Positions 1 through 8,569 of a stretch of 64,000 bases of DNA are shown in pieces. The stretch covers positions 806,001 to 870,000 of the forward strand of contig NZ_CP010054.1 in NCBI RefSeq assembly GCF_000801315.1. Reading direction: 5' to 3'. Position numbers and translations under genes: made by a program. Each line of letters opens with the position of its first letter. The first letter of the stretch is position 1. The notes beneath the pieces were generated by a model, which was given only the letters and a program-made list of their open reading frames with translations, made no database searches and was not told the origin of the DNA. The stretch comes from Hymenobacter sp. DG25B (GTDB lineage: Bacteria; Bacteroidota; Bacteroidia; Cytophagales; Hymenobacteraceae).

Positions 1-678
1 GGCAATGTAGTATTGCGTTGTAGCGGTAACGGAAAATGTCCCTGCGTAGGAGGTATAAGTATCTATAAGAACGTTATTCGGAACGAAAGTACTGGTTGTG
101 CCTGATGGCGCATAAATCACGCGGGCAGCACTATTAGTGGCATTTGCATTAGTAGGAGCCAAGCTGCCGGGTATCCCCATAATGCGCAACGACCCAGGCT
201 TAGGCGTGCTGTTGGCAGTAGTAGATACCTTGGCAAAAACCTCCACTCTGTAATCATAGCCTGGCTCAAAGGTGATTAACTGGGTTATGATGGATCCATC
301 ATAGGTCTGAGTATTAGTACCCTCATTGGTGATTAAGCCAGCATAGCACCCAGTTCTAGGCTCTCTGTTAACCCCATTAGACAGGTCTTTCGCTACCCGC
401 CCAATGGTGGTACCTACCGCCTTGTCATAAGTAAGCACCGGGTCGAAAGCCTCATTTTCTATCGGGTTAGTAGCCGGGCAGTCGCCTCCTTCAAAACCCG
501 ATTGGTAAAGAACCTGTCCCAGGCCAGGCAGGCTGCTCAGCAGGATAATCCCCAGCAACAGTACGCCGCGCCACGTGGCCGCATAGTTCCGCTTAAGAAT
601 ACCCGCCAGTAGAGTGAGTAGCGGTTTCCCATCCCTTGATGCAGAAGGAACAGAAAAAGGAGGTAGAATGTGTTGCAT
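1..678 (-). CDS. secreted protein, N-terminal part (cut by window edge)
   Basis: An open frame starts at an ATG at 678 and runs off the left edge without a stop, giving at least 226 residues. The first 60 residues are a long basic N-region, a hydrophobic segment (GVLLLGIILLSSLPGLGQ) and a likely signal-peptidase site before QVLYQSGFE. The exported part resembles the N-terminal domain of the next gene (1249-4146): both begin with Q-x-x-x-x-x-GFE and both carry T-x-TYD-x-SIIT followed by F-x-PGY-x-Y. That domain looks like a beta-sandwich of the kind found at the front of type IX-secreted surface proteins, but its function is unknown. The C-terminus, where a Por tail would lie, is outside the window. 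The coding frame is clear; the role is not. Confidence 0.75.
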   Translation of the reverse strand, partial: MQHILPPFSVPSASRDGKPLLTLLAGILKRNYAATWRGVLLLGIILLSSLPGLGQVLYQSGFEGGDCPATNPIENEAFDPVLTYDKAVGTTIGRVAKDLSNGVNREPRTGCYAGLITNEGTNTQTYDGSIITQLITFEPGYDYRVEVFAKVSTTANSTPKPGSLRIMGIPGSLAPTNANATNSAARVIYAPSGTTSTFVPNNVLIDTYTSYAGTFSVTATTQYYIA

Positions 679-1248
679 GAGGTATTTAGTATATAATCAG
701 TAAGAAATTTCCTTTTTAAAAGAATATATCGAAAGAGTGTAACCTTTTTCAGTAATAATATTAGAAGATTGTTTTTGATTAATCTATATGCTTGTTCATA
801 TTTTTTTATAATAAATTATTATTTTTTCATCCAAGTTGTGTTTAGGCCTATTCCTATGATTATTATAAGGATATACAGTGATTGTTAATTTTATAAAACA
901 CACTTACTGGAAGGTGCTATGAGTATAAGGCACTTAAAAAAGTAATATATCCTACTATTACGCATGCTGATTATTCTTCATCTGCCAGATAAGCAGCTGG
1001 TTATAGTGCTTTTGATGAGTGGATTTCAAAAGCGGCCATACATCGGAGATGGAATGCCGCCGCCCCGGCACCTCTGAAGGCTTAGCTATCCGGATTTACT
1101 ACTCTCCCTGGCTTTTACCTGTTACCTCCGCCTGGCCGGATTGCCGGATGGTAGCAGCGGGTATAAAGAAATGCAGGGGACCGGGATGAAATCATTTCAT
1201 CCCGGTCCCCTGCATTAGAGCAACCTCGCCGCAGTGGTAGTCAGCAGG
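679..1248. other. AT-rich intergenic region
   Basis: About 570 bases separate the two paralogous secreted-protein genes. The stretch from about 700 to 960 is much richer in A and T than its surroundings and presumably holds the promoter of the partial gene at 1-678, but I cannot point to a clear TTTG / TAnnTTTG pair. The part near 1171-1215 is a terminator hairpin. I see no convincing gene. Confidence 0.6.
1171..1215 (-). terminator. hairpin terminator downstream of the secreted-protein gene
   Basis: A perfect inverted repeat with 21-base arms (1171-1191 and 1195-1215) and a 3-base loop lies 33 bases past the stop of the minus-strand gene at 1249-4146. Read on the minus strand it is followed by a modest T-rich stretch. 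The very long perfect stem is unusual for a plain terminator. Confidence 0.7.
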
Positions 1249-4146
1249 TTATTCCTGCACCAGTCTTATCCGTTGGGCCGGTAGGTTTCCGGACAGAATG
1301 CTCAGCATATACACTCCCGGCGTACGGGTATTGGGGCTGATGGTAAGCAACCCGCTGCTGGTGGTATCGGCCGCCATGGCGGCGCGGTATACTTCCCGGC
1401 CCAGCGCATCGTGCAGTACTAGCGTAATAGCCTGCTGCCGCAGCTGCGCGGGCAGTTCTACCAGGAAAGAGTTGCTAAATGGATTGGGGTAAGCCTTGGC
1501 GCTGCTTGCCGCCTGACTTATTGTGACGGCACGCACCGGGCTGTAGGCAGTTGTACCATCCATATCTACCTGGCGCAGGCGGTAGAAGTACGTGCCGGCA
1601 GCCCGCGGTGTAGCATCGGTGTAAGCGTAAGACTGCAGCGTGGTGCTATTCCCTCCCTCCGATGGCACGAAAGCCAGCTCCTGGAAGTTAACGGGCCCCT
1701 GAGCGGCTACTTCTACGCCAAACCCGCGGTTATTCTTCTCCATGGCCGTGCTCCACGTCAGGCGTACTGCCTGGTTGCTGCCCTTCGCCTCAAAGGCCAC
1801 CAGCGTAATGGGCAGCGGATTTGCCCGGTCACCCAGCGTGAGGCGCCCCAGCGCCGTCAGGTTCGTGAAAGCCACCTGGTTGGCGGTCGGGTTTGCTACG
1901 CTGGGCAGCGGAGTCCAGGGAATGCCGCCATCGGCGGAGCGAAAGGCGCGCAGGTTGTTTTCCGGAATACCGTTCAGCTCGGCCTGCCGGTAGTTAAGTG
2001 TGCCTGACAGCGTAAAAGGGGCGGTTGTTGCCGGTACGGCTACCACATCAAAGTACCGCTCAATGCTTTGGCTGGTACCTTCGCCGGTTTGAATGGCACC
2101 AACGGTGCCCGATATTCTGTTAACTACAATAGTGCCGGGTGAAGTGCCGGAGGTAAGGGCTAATGAAAGTCCAATTCCCCCAAAGTTTTGAGTGCCCGAG
2201 GCGGGAAGGGGCCGCTCAGCCCGTACGCGGGCATATACATAACTATCTTCCGTCTCAATCAGATTGCCGGTAGTGCCCAAGTCTATCCGGAAATCGGCGG
2301 AGCCATTTAAGTCACCCGTATTTATTACCCCACTCTGCATGGTAAGGGTACCGGTTACTGCAATATTGCCATTTAAGGCGGTGGTACCGGTAGTAGCTAC
2401 TATCAGGTTATTAAAAGTAGCAACCCCCACAATCTGGCTGTTGCCCATCAACTTAACGGTACCGCCAGTGTGCACAAATCGACCTGACCCGGAAATAATT
2501 AAGTCGCCATGCAGATTAATGTTTCCTGAGGTGGGGAGCCATGTGCCCGCCACTACGAGGCTGCGTACGTCCACCGTAGTGCCAGGGGTAATGACGGGGT
2601 AATTGTTGGAAGCAGAAGCCGGAATAAATGCGCCAATGGTGGTGCTGGGTACGCAGTTAGACCAGTTCCGGGCATCAGACCAGTCATTTGACACCGCTCC
2701 CGTCCAGTCAGAAGTACCGGTAACGTTCAGATCAATGGTAGCGCTACCGCAGCTGGTAGTGTACGTAATAGTGAAAGGGCCGGTACCCGTTAAGCCACCC
2801 GGATTGAATATCCCACTGGTAGAAACACCAGGCCCGGAAAAAGTGCCTCCGGATGGCGATGCATAAGGGGCTAAATCGAGGGTAGTACCGGCACAAACCG
2901 CCTTAAAACTTTGGGAAAATGAGGGCTTGGGGATAATCGTAATGGTTTGCGAAGCACTGCCACAGCCCGTGGAATAAGTAATGGTATAGTCTCCCGGAGC
3001 TAAGGTGCCGGCCGCATTGAAGGCATAGGTAGTGCCAGATGGGTTGGTGATGGAAGTAACCCCAAGGCCCGAGTAAGAGCCACCCGCCGGCGTGCCGGCC
3101 GAAAGCGTCTTAGAGTCGCCTTCGCAGATAGAGCCTAAAGTACCAAGGGTAGGCAGCGCAATAACGGTGAGCGTTTGGGAGGAAGTGCTGCCGCAGGGTG
3201 AAGTATAGGTAATGGTATAATTGCCGGCATCACGGGCCACCGGATCAAACGTGGTAGTCGTAGTGCCATTTACGGCATAAGTACCACCTGCCGGAGCGCC
3301 ACCGGAAAGAGCAAAGGCCGCCGTGTTATCACAAACCGGATTAAAGGCGCTTAAACTAGCAGGCGAACAGGCCTCCGTGACGGTTACATCATCGATAGAC
3401 AGGTACGGAGCCCCATTGCCCGTTGCGGTATTGGAAAACAATTGAAAAGCAACCCGCCGGGATATCTGCGTTGCAACGGTAAATTGAGTGGTATATAGCG
3501 TATAAGCAGTGGTAGTAACGTTGGTCGTAGTAGGAAAGCCGGTAGCAGAGAGCGTACCCAGCCGCACAACTGTATTGGCACTTGAAGAGGTTACCGCACT
3601 TCGAATACCAGCATTAGTCGTTTGGTCCGTAGTTAAAATCGTGAGAGCACCTGGTGTTAAGGAAGCATTCTGGCGGACGCCAATGCGGGCGTAAACTGAA
3701 ATGGTATAGGTGTAACCCGGCCGAAAAAGTATATCAGTTGCGGTGATGATGGAGGCATCGTAGGTCTTCGTGTTAGAGCCGGTTGCCTGCACATAACCAA
3801 CCCAAGAGCCTGTTCTGGCCGTAACTTCTCCTCCGGTAGTCGTAACATTCAAACGCCCAAAAGGGGAGTTGTTTTGATTATTTGAGGTTTCAGCAGACGT
3901 GGCACTATACACAAAGCCCCCTGCGGTTTCAAACCCATTGCTAAATAGCTGACCCAACGAGGTAAAAGGAAGCAGGAAAAAAAACCATAAGAGGCCCGCT
4001 CTCTGCGTTAGCAATACTGGCTTTACTTTCTTTGAAGCGGCCACCCAGGAGAGCGACAATCCTGCCAGGGCAGCAGGCTTTTCATTGTAGCAGCCTGCCC
4101 GGCAACTGCTGAAAGTACTTTTGAGGGAGCTGGTAAAAAGTTGCAT
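1249..4146 (-). CDS. large secreted protein with Ig-like repeats and type IX secretion tail
   Basis: This 965-residue exported protein has a hydrophobic signal segment near residues 50-65 (LLWFFFLLPFTSLGQ). A beta-rich N-terminal domain shared with the gene at 1-678 follows, then three tandem Ig/SprB-like repeats of about 75 residues, each ending in a TITY-x-x-x-CGS motif. After a long beta-solenoid-like stretch comes a C-terminal type A sorting domain of about 80 residues (AYPNPFSN at its start, GVYML near its end). Such a tail directs proteins through the type IX system to the cell surface, where it is normally removed. No catalytic motif is visible, so adhesion or a structural surface role is a guess. 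The only ATG is at 4146; a TTG shortly before the hydrophobic segment is an alternative start that would shorten the unusually long N-region. Confidence 0.85.
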   Translation of the reverse strand: MQLFTSSLKSTFSSCRAGCYNEKPAALAGLSLSWVAASKKVKPVLLTQRAGLLWFFFLLPFTSLGQLFSNGFETAGGFVYSATSAETSNNQNNSPFGRLNVTTTGGEVTARTGSWVGYVQATGSNTKTYDASIITATDILFRPGYTYTISVYARIGVRQNASLTPGALTILTTDQTTNAGIRSAVTSSSANTVVRLGTLSATGFPTTTNVTTTAYTLYTTQFTVATQISRRVAFQLFSNTATGNGAPYLSIDDVTVTEACSPASLSAFNPVCDNTAAFALSGGAPAGGTYAVNGTTTTTFDPVARDAGNYTITYTSPCGSTSSQTLTVIALPTLGTLGSICEGDSKTLSAGTPAGGSYSGLGVTSITNPSGTTYAFNAAGTLAPGDYTITYSTGCGSASQTITIIPKPSFSQSFKAVCAGTTLDLAPYASPSGGTFSGPGVSTSGIFNPGGLTGTGPFTITYTTSCGSATIDLNVTGTSDWTGAVSNDWSDARNWSNCVPSTTIGAFIPASASNNYPVITPGTTVDVRSLVVAGTWLPTSGNINLHGDLIISGSGRFVHTGGTVKLMGNSQIVGVATFNNLIVATTGTTALNGNIAVTGTLTMQSGVINTGDLNGSADFRIDLGTTGNLIETEDSYVYARVRAERPLPASGTQNFGGIGLSLALTSGTSPGTIVVNRISGTVGAIQTGEGTSQSIERYFDVVAVPATTAPFTLSGTLNYRQAELNGIPENNLRAFRSADGGIPWTPLPSVANPTANQVAFTNLTALGRLTLGDRANPLPITLVAFEAKGSNQAVRLTWSTAMEKNNRGFGVEVAAQGPVNFQELAFVPSEGGNSTTLQSYAYTDATPRAAGTYFYRLRQVDMDGTTAYSPVRAVTISQAASSAKAYPNPFSNSFLVELPAQLRQQAITLVLHDALGREVYRAAMAADTTSSGLLTISPNTRTPGVYMLSILSGNLPAQRIRLVQE

Positions 4147-4493
4147 GGCCTATACGCTTTAGAGGTCCTATCCACTACACTACCCACCGTTAGCCCGGCA
4201 CTTCGAGCCACTCAGCAGCCTTTTTATAAAAATAACTATTTTTATTTTTAATTACACTTGATTTAGAATATAACTTTGGCTAATTAGAAAGTTTTTGCCT
4301 GAAATTCGACTTGGTGGAAAACTGGTGAGCTTAGCTTAAGTCCTGCTTGTCAGAGTAGTAGATAAGCTGTTGCTCCTGTAGTTTCTCGAAATCCTGTCAG
4401 ATAAAAACCATGTGGCCCTAGGCGCTATAAAGGCAGTCCGCTATCCTGATCAGGATAGCGGACTGCCTTTATAGCGCCGGAAAAGATTAAAGC
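4147..4493. other. AT-rich intergenic region with a large palindrome
   Basis: About 350 bases lie between the start of the secreted-protein gene and the stop of lutB. The part at 4220-4290 is strongly AT-rich and probably carries the promoter of the minus-strand secreted-protein gene, though no clear consensus is visible. The right end holds the 58-base palindrome at 4421-4478. No gene is seen. Confidence 0.6.
4421..4478 (-). terminator. 58-base perfect palindrome, probable lutB terminator
   Basis: The sequence is exactly self-complementary around the 4449/4450 boundary, with two 29-base arms and no loop (GGCGCTATAAAGG at the left edge). It starts 16 bases beyond the lutB stop, so it can fold in the lutB transcript and probably ends it. 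There is no strong U-tract. As DNA it could also form a cruciform. Confidence 0.65.
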
Positions 4494-5894
4494 CTACGGC
4501 CGCTTGCCCTGCCGCCAGAGCTTGTTAAATGAAGTATCGGCCACTAGTAGCGGCTCGCGGCGCTTACTCCAGCCTACTTGGCTCAGCAGGCGCATCAGCA
4601 CCCAGTTCTTGGCCCGCATGGGCAGCAGGTTAAACAGCGTGCGGCTGAGCATGGCGCGCATCCAGAGCTTAATAGCGCGGGATTCCTCTTTTTCGGAAAG
4701 GCCTTCCTCCACGCTTTGCTGGCGGTTTTTGAGCAGCAGGTTATGAATCGGGATTTTAACCGGGCACACCGAGGTGCAGGCCCCGCACAAGGAGGAAGCA
4801 AAGCTCAGGTGCTTGTTCTCGGCCATGCCGGAAAGGTGGGGCGAGATAACCGAGCCAATAGGGCCGGAGTACGTGTTTTCGTAAGTGTGGCCGCCAATGT
4901 TCTTGTACACGGGGCACACGTTCAGGCAGGCGCCGCAGCGGATGCAGTTCAGGGCCTCGCGCTTGTCGGGCTGGGCCAGCAGAGTGGTGCGGCCGTTGTC
5001 CAGCAGCACCACGTACATTTCCTCGGGGCCGTCTTTTTCCAGGGGCTGGCGCGGGCCGGTGTATACTGTGTTGTACACCGTTACCTGCTGGCCGGTGCCG
5101 CTGGTGCTTAGTAGCGGCCAGAACAAATCCAGGTCTTCCAGCGAGGGAATCACCTTTTCAATGCCCACAATGGCAATGTGCGTGCGCGGGAAGGTGGCGG
5201 AAAGGCGGGCGTTGCCTTCGTTCTCCGTCACGGCCACGCCGCCCACATCAGCCACCAGAAAGTTGCCGCCCGTAATGCCCACTTCCGCCGAGGTATACTT
5301 GTTGCGCAGCAGACGCCGGGCCGTGAGCACCAACTCCTGGGCATCATCGGTGGGGGCAATATGCAGGTGCTTTACAAAGATGTTGGCAATGTCCTGCTTG
5401 CTCAGGTGCATGGCCGGCGTTACAATGTGGTAGGGCCGCTCGCCATTCAGCTGCACAATGTATTCGCCCAGGTCGGTTTCAATGGACTCAATGCCTTGCT
5501 TTTCCAGGAAAGGGTTCAGGTGAATCTCCTCCGTGGTCATGCTCTTGGCTTTCACCACGGTGCGCGCGTGCCGGCGGGCCATGATCTTGCCGATTTCGTG
5601 CAGGGCCTCTTCCGCATTCTGCGCCCAGATAACGCGGCCGCCGCGCTCCGTAAAGTTGCGCTCAAACTCCAGCAGGTACTGGTCCAGGTTGTTGATGACC
5701 TTGGTTTTTAGGTACGATGCCCGCTCCCGGGCCAGCTCGTGGTCCTGATAGAAGCCCAGCCCGGTCTGCACGGCCGCGTTGTACTTGCCAATATTGAAGC
5801 GAATCTTACGCCGATGCTCCAGATCGAAGGCTTTGGCGTCGGAATCAACCAGAAACTGGGCGGCTTTCGATGGATTGGTGGCAGTAGGGTTCAT
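4494..5894 (-). CDS. lutB: LutB-like lactate-utilization iron-sulfur protein
   Basis: A 466-residue protein of the LutB/YkgF family, which acts with LutA and LutC in oxidising L-lactate in the cytoplasm. The N-terminal two-thirds is a LUD domain. It is followed by a ferredoxin-type pair of [4Fe-4S] sites: C317-x2-C320-x2-C323-x3-C327-P, then C370-x2-C373-x3-C377-P. The C-terminal tail (LLPMRAKNWVLMRLLSQ) is typical of the family. Length and motifs look complete. Unlike the usual lutABC operon, neither lutA nor lutC is adjacent, so partners must be elsewhere or the protein serves another oxidation. A TATCTTTG box at 5927-5934 on the minus strand is a plausible -7 element for its own promoter. 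The family is sure; the substrate is inferred. Confidence 0.88.
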   Translation of the reverse strand: MNPTATNPSKAAQFLVDSDAKAFDLEHRRKIRFNIGKYNAAVQTGLGFYQDHELARERASYLKTKVINNLDQYLLEFERNFTERGGRVIWAQNAEEALHEIGKIMARRHARTVVKAKSMTTEEIHLNPFLEKQGIESIETDLGEYIVQLNGERPYHIVTPAMHLSKQDIANIFVKHLHIAPTDDAQELVLTARRLLRNKYTSAEVGITGGNFLVADVGGVAVTENEGNARLSATFPRTHIAIVGIEKVIPSLEDLDLFWPLLSTSGTGQQVTVYNTVYTGPRQPLEKDGPEEMYVVLLDNGRTTLLAQPDKREALNCIRCGACLNVCPVYKNIGGHTYENTYSGPIGSVISPHLSGMAENKHLSFASSLCGACTSVCPVKIPIHNLLLKNRQQSVEEGLSEKEESRAIKLWMRAMLSRTLFNLLPMRAKNWVLMRLLSQVGWSKRREPLLVADTSFNKLWRQGKRP

Positions 5895-5926
5895 AGCAGG
5901 GCGGCAATTAGGTCAGCGGATACTAA

Positions 5927-5934
5927 CAAAGATA
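5927..5934 (-). promoter_or_regulatory. possible -7 element of lutB
   Basis: Reading the minus strand, TATCTTTG fits the Bacteroidota -7 consensus TAnnTTTG and lies 32 bases upstream of the lutB ATG. The nearest TTTG (5950-5953) is only 15 bases away, shorter than the usual 19-21, so the -33 element is doubtful. Confidence 0.4.
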
Positions 5935-5973
5935 AAAACCCGCCGCACCCAAACGGGTTCAGCGGGTTTTTAT
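5932..5973 (-). terminator. intrinsic terminator of the M28 peptidase gene
   Basis: Twelve-base arms (5932-5943 and 5962-5973, core AAAAACCCGC / GCGGGTTTTT) form a hairpin with a T-tract on both strands, placed about 90 bases past the stop of the minus-strand peptidase. It overlaps the proposed lutB -7 box by three bases. Confidence 0.75.
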
Positions 5974-5982
5974 GATGGAGAA

Positions 5983-6055
5983 TTGTCATTCCGAACGCAG
6001 TGAGGAATCTGGCTGGCAGTTACCGCAGATTCCTCGCTCTCGCTCGGAATGACAA
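5983..6055. repeat. imperfect inverted repeat, REP-like (GTCATTCCGA type)
   Basis: Arms of 28-29 bases (5983-6010 and 6027-6055) begin TTGTCATTCCGA and end TCGGAATGACAA, with a few mismatches and a 16-base loop. The element sits between the peptidase stop and its terminator. Short hairpins with GTCATTCC / GGAAT cores are commonly interspersed at gene ends in Bacteroidota genomes. A similar motif recurs at 38475-38575. Confidence 0.7.
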
Positions 6056-6060
6056 CCGGC

Positions 6061-7752
6061 TTACGGCTTGTTGGAGTCCACTACCGGGCGCTGGTCACGG
6101 TTGGCCAGCTCCCAGGCGGCATAGTACACCAGGCGGGCGCGCTTTTCCATTTTCGGAAATTCGATTTTGCTTACTTCGTCGCCGGCGCCGTGGTAGTCAT
6201 CGTGCACGCCATTGAAGAAGAAGGCCACCGGCACGCCGTTTTTGGCGAAGTTATAGTGGTCGGAGCGGTAGTAGAAGCGGTTGGGGTCCTGGGGGTCGTT
6301 GAAGCGGAAGTCCAGGTCCATCTTCGTGTACTGGTCATTGGCGGCCAGCACAATGCTGTGCAGCGTGGAGGAAAGCTTATCGGAACCGATAACATACACG
6401 TAGTCACCTTTGCCTTCGTGGTCCTTATCGGTGCGGCCTACCATGTCAATATTCAGGTCGGTTACCGTTTGGGCCAGCGGGAAAATGGGGTGGCTGGCGT
6501 AGTACTCCGAGCCCAGCAGGCCTTTTTCTTCGCCGGTTACCGTCAGGAAAAGGATGCTGCGGCGGGGGCCGTGGCCATCGGCTTTGGCCTTGCTGAAGGC
6601 TTCGGCCATCTCCAGCACCGATACCGTACCCGAGCCGTCGTCGTCGGCGCCGTTGTTTACCTCGCCATTAATGATGCCGATGTGGTCGTAGTGGGCGGAA
6701 ACCACCAGCACTTCGTCCTTTTTATCAGTGCCTTCCAGGTAGCCCATTACGTTTTCCGTGGTGAACTGCTCCTGCGTTTTGGGGGCCGTTACGGTAAATT
6801 TGGCAGGCTTGAAGCTGGCTTTCACCGGCTTACCGGCTTTGCCTAGGGCGGCATCATACTTGGCAATGCCGGCGGCATTGGTTCCCAGCAGCTTGTAGCC
6901 CACGGCCGGCGACACGAAGAACGTTAGCGCGCGGGCGTCCTTGGCATCGGCAAAGGAAATGGTGGGCTTCTGCAGGTACGGCGTCATGCGGGCAGCCGTC
7001 TTCTCAAAGTTGTCGTTCGGGTTAAAGCTCACGAAGAACACGCTGCGCGCGCCTTTCTGCGTAGCCAGCGCCGACTTAGAGCGGTATTCCTTGCCCCATT
7101 TGCTGGGCTGGCCGTCTTTGCCCAGCAGCGGCTTGCCGTCTTTCATCGGCTCGCCCAGCAGGATAATCACGTCTTTGCCTTTCACGTCCAGCCCGGTATA
7201 GTCGGAGTAGCCGTCCTGCTCAATGCCGTAGCCCGCAAACACGGGCTGCACGGTAGTAGGCTGCTGGAAGGGGGAGGTGCCGGCAGCATAGAAATCAGTG
7301 AGCCACTTGTAGCTCTGGCTGCCAATTTTCAGCGTGGGAGCCTTAGCGGCATCCCAGCTGGAGCGCACCATAGTGAAGTGCTGAATGTAGGGATTGTCCG
7401 AGTTCGGCACCGGGCCGGCGAGGCCCAGCTCCTGGAAGCGCTTGGCAATGTACTCAGCGGCCATTTTCTGGCCTTTTTCGCCGGTTTCGCGGCCTTCATA
7501 CTCATCAGAGGCCAGCACGGTGAGGTGGCGGCGCAGGTCTTCCTGCGTGATGGTTTCGGCGTAGGTCTGTTTCACGTCCGCCGGAGCAGGGGCGGCCACT
7601 GGGGCTGCGGCTTCCATTACCGGAGCGGTGGTTTTCTCGGTTTTCGGCTTGTGCTTAACCTTAATCTTGTGCTTGGTGGGGGCTTGTTGGGCCACCGCCG
7701 CGGTGCTGCATAGGGTGGCCAGCAGCAGCGCATACAGGGAATGATGCTTCAT
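6061..7752 (-). CDS. M28 family zinc aminopeptidase with PA domain, exported
   Basis: A 563-residue exported metallopeptidase. The signal peptide ends near AAVAQQ (about residue 22), followed by a Lys/Pro/Ala-rich linker to about residue 65. A PA (protease-associated) domain lies around residues 130-300. The M28 catalytic domain shows the zinc-ligand and catalytic motifs in order: SAHYDH (His), GADDDGSG (bridging Asp), TGEEKGLLGS (catalytic Glu and ligand Glu), NIDMVGR (Asp), and a late His within RSDHYNF. All key residues seem present. Family members cleave N-terminal residues from peptides in the periplasm or outside the cell. The gene appears monocistronic, ending at the hairpin at 5932-5973; the exact substrate is unknown. 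Confidence 0.88.
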   Translation of the reverse strand: MKHHSLYALLLATLCSTAAVAQQAPTKHKIKVKHKPKTEKTTAPVMEAAAPVAAPAPADVKQTYAETITQEDLRRHLTVLASDEYEGRETGEKGQKMAAEYIAKRFQELGLAGPVPNSDNPYIQHFTMVRSSWDAAKAPTLKIGSQSYKWLTDFYAAGTSPFQQPTTVQPVFAGYGIEQDGYSDYTGLDVKGKDVIILLGEPMKDGKPLLGKDGQPSKWGKEYRSKSALATQKGARSVFFVSFNPNDNFEKTAARMTPYLQKPTISFADAKDARALTFFVSPAVGYKLLGTNAAGIAKYDAALGKAGKPVKASFKPAKFTVTAPKTQEQFTTENVMGYLEGTDKKDEVLVVSAHYDHIGIINGEVNNGADDDGSGTVSVLEMAEAFSKAKADGHGPRRSILFLTVTGEEKGLLGSEYYASHPIFPLAQTVTDLNIDMVGRTDKDHEGKGDYVYVIGSDKLSSTLHSIVLAANDQYTKMDLDFRFNDPQDPNRFYYRSDHYNFAKNGVPVAFFFNGVHDDYHGAGDEVSKIEFPKMEKRARLVYYAAWELANRDQRPVVDSNKP

Positions 7753-7847
7753 ACGAATCTAAAAGGCGGGAGAAAAAGAAGTTAGGAGCAAAGACACCAG
7801 CTTAGGGAAAAGCTTGCATGCCCCCGAAAAAATTCCGGAACTGAATT

Positions 7848-8327
7848 TTAAGAATGGGTAATCAACACCGATGCGTAGGCGGCCACGCCTTCCTGCCGGC
7901 CCACAAAGCCCAGCTTTTCGGTGGTAGTGGCTTTAATGGATATATCCTCGGCAGGAATGCCCATTACCTCAGAGAGCACGCGCTGCATTTCCGCAATGTG
8001 CGGGTTCACTTTGGGCTGCTCCAGGCATATGGTAGAGTCGATGTTGCTCACCTGGTAGTTTTGCTCGCGCAGGAGGCGCATCACCTCGGCCAGCAGGCGC
8101 TTGCTGTCGATGCCTTTGTACTGCGGGTCGGTGTCGGGGAAGTGGTAGCCGATGTCGCGCAGGTTGGCGGCGCCCAGCAGCGCATCACAAATAACGTGGA
8201 TGAGCACGTCGGCATCGGAGTGGCCCAGTGCGCCGTGGGTGTGCGGAATCTGAATGCCGCCGAGCCAGAAGGGCAGGCCCTCGCGGAGTTGATGAACGTC
8301 GTACCCGAAGCCGGTGCGGATCTTCAT
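7848..8327 (-). CDS. ispF: 2-C-methyl-D-erythritol 2,4-cyclodiphosphate synthase
   Basis: IspF converts CDP-methylerythritol 2-phosphate to the cyclic diphosphate with release of CMP, in the MEP pathway to isopentenyl diphosphate. At 159 residues it is full length. The zinc ligands are visible as D10-x-H12 (GYDVH) and H44 (DADVLIH), and the CMP-binding KATTTEKLGFVGR stretch is near the C-terminus. No other MEP gene is in the window. A minus-strand ACAAGGTA complement (TACCTTGT) at 8357-8364 is a weak candidate -7 element. The product would feed the undecaprenyl diphosphate synthase encoded at 50789. Confidence 0.96.
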   Translation of the reverse strand: MKIRTGFGYDVHQLREGLPFWLGGIQIPHTHGALGHSDADVLIHVICDALLGAANLRDIGYHFPDTDPQYKGIDSKRLLAEVMRLLREQNYQVSNIDSTICLEQPKVNPHIAEMQRVLSEVMGIPAEDISIKATTTEKLGFVGRQEGVAAYASVLITHS

Positions 8328-8520
8328 AAGGAGCAGAAAAAGGAAAATGTGGGCCTACAAGGTACAACCGTCGGCGCGTTTTTCCGGTCTGGCGGTACGG
8401 TGGCTCCCCAGGCGTAAAGAAAATGCCTGAAAATCAGCACTGATCTAAAGTAAACGCCGGGCTTCTGCGTCAGAAATACTACTGACCAGCCCCCAACCTA
8501 AAAACATATAAAAAAATTAA

Positions 8521-8561
8521 TGGAAACTTTGAAGTCATGCAAAGTTTCCATTGTACCTTTG
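8521..8561 (+). promoter_or_regulatory. TetR-gene promoter with overlapping operator palindrome
   Basis: A perfect 10-base inverted repeat, TGGAAACTTT (8521-8530) and AAAGTTTCCA (8541-8550) with a 10-base spacer, overlaps a promoter made of TTTG (8528-8531), a 22-base spacer and TACCTTTG (8554-8561). Binding of a dimeric TetR protein to the palindrome would cover the -33 box and spacer, suggesting autorepression of the efflux operon. The operator role is inferred from position and symmetry. Confidence 0.72.
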
Positions 8562-8569
8562 CTCCCGCA

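Noticed and set aside
4600..5750. Several plus-strand frames opposite lutB
   Set aside because: They have no family signature and mirror the codon bias of lutB.
8537..8569. ATG at 8537 as start of the TetR gene
   Set aside because: It lies in the operator palindrome and upstream of the -7 box.
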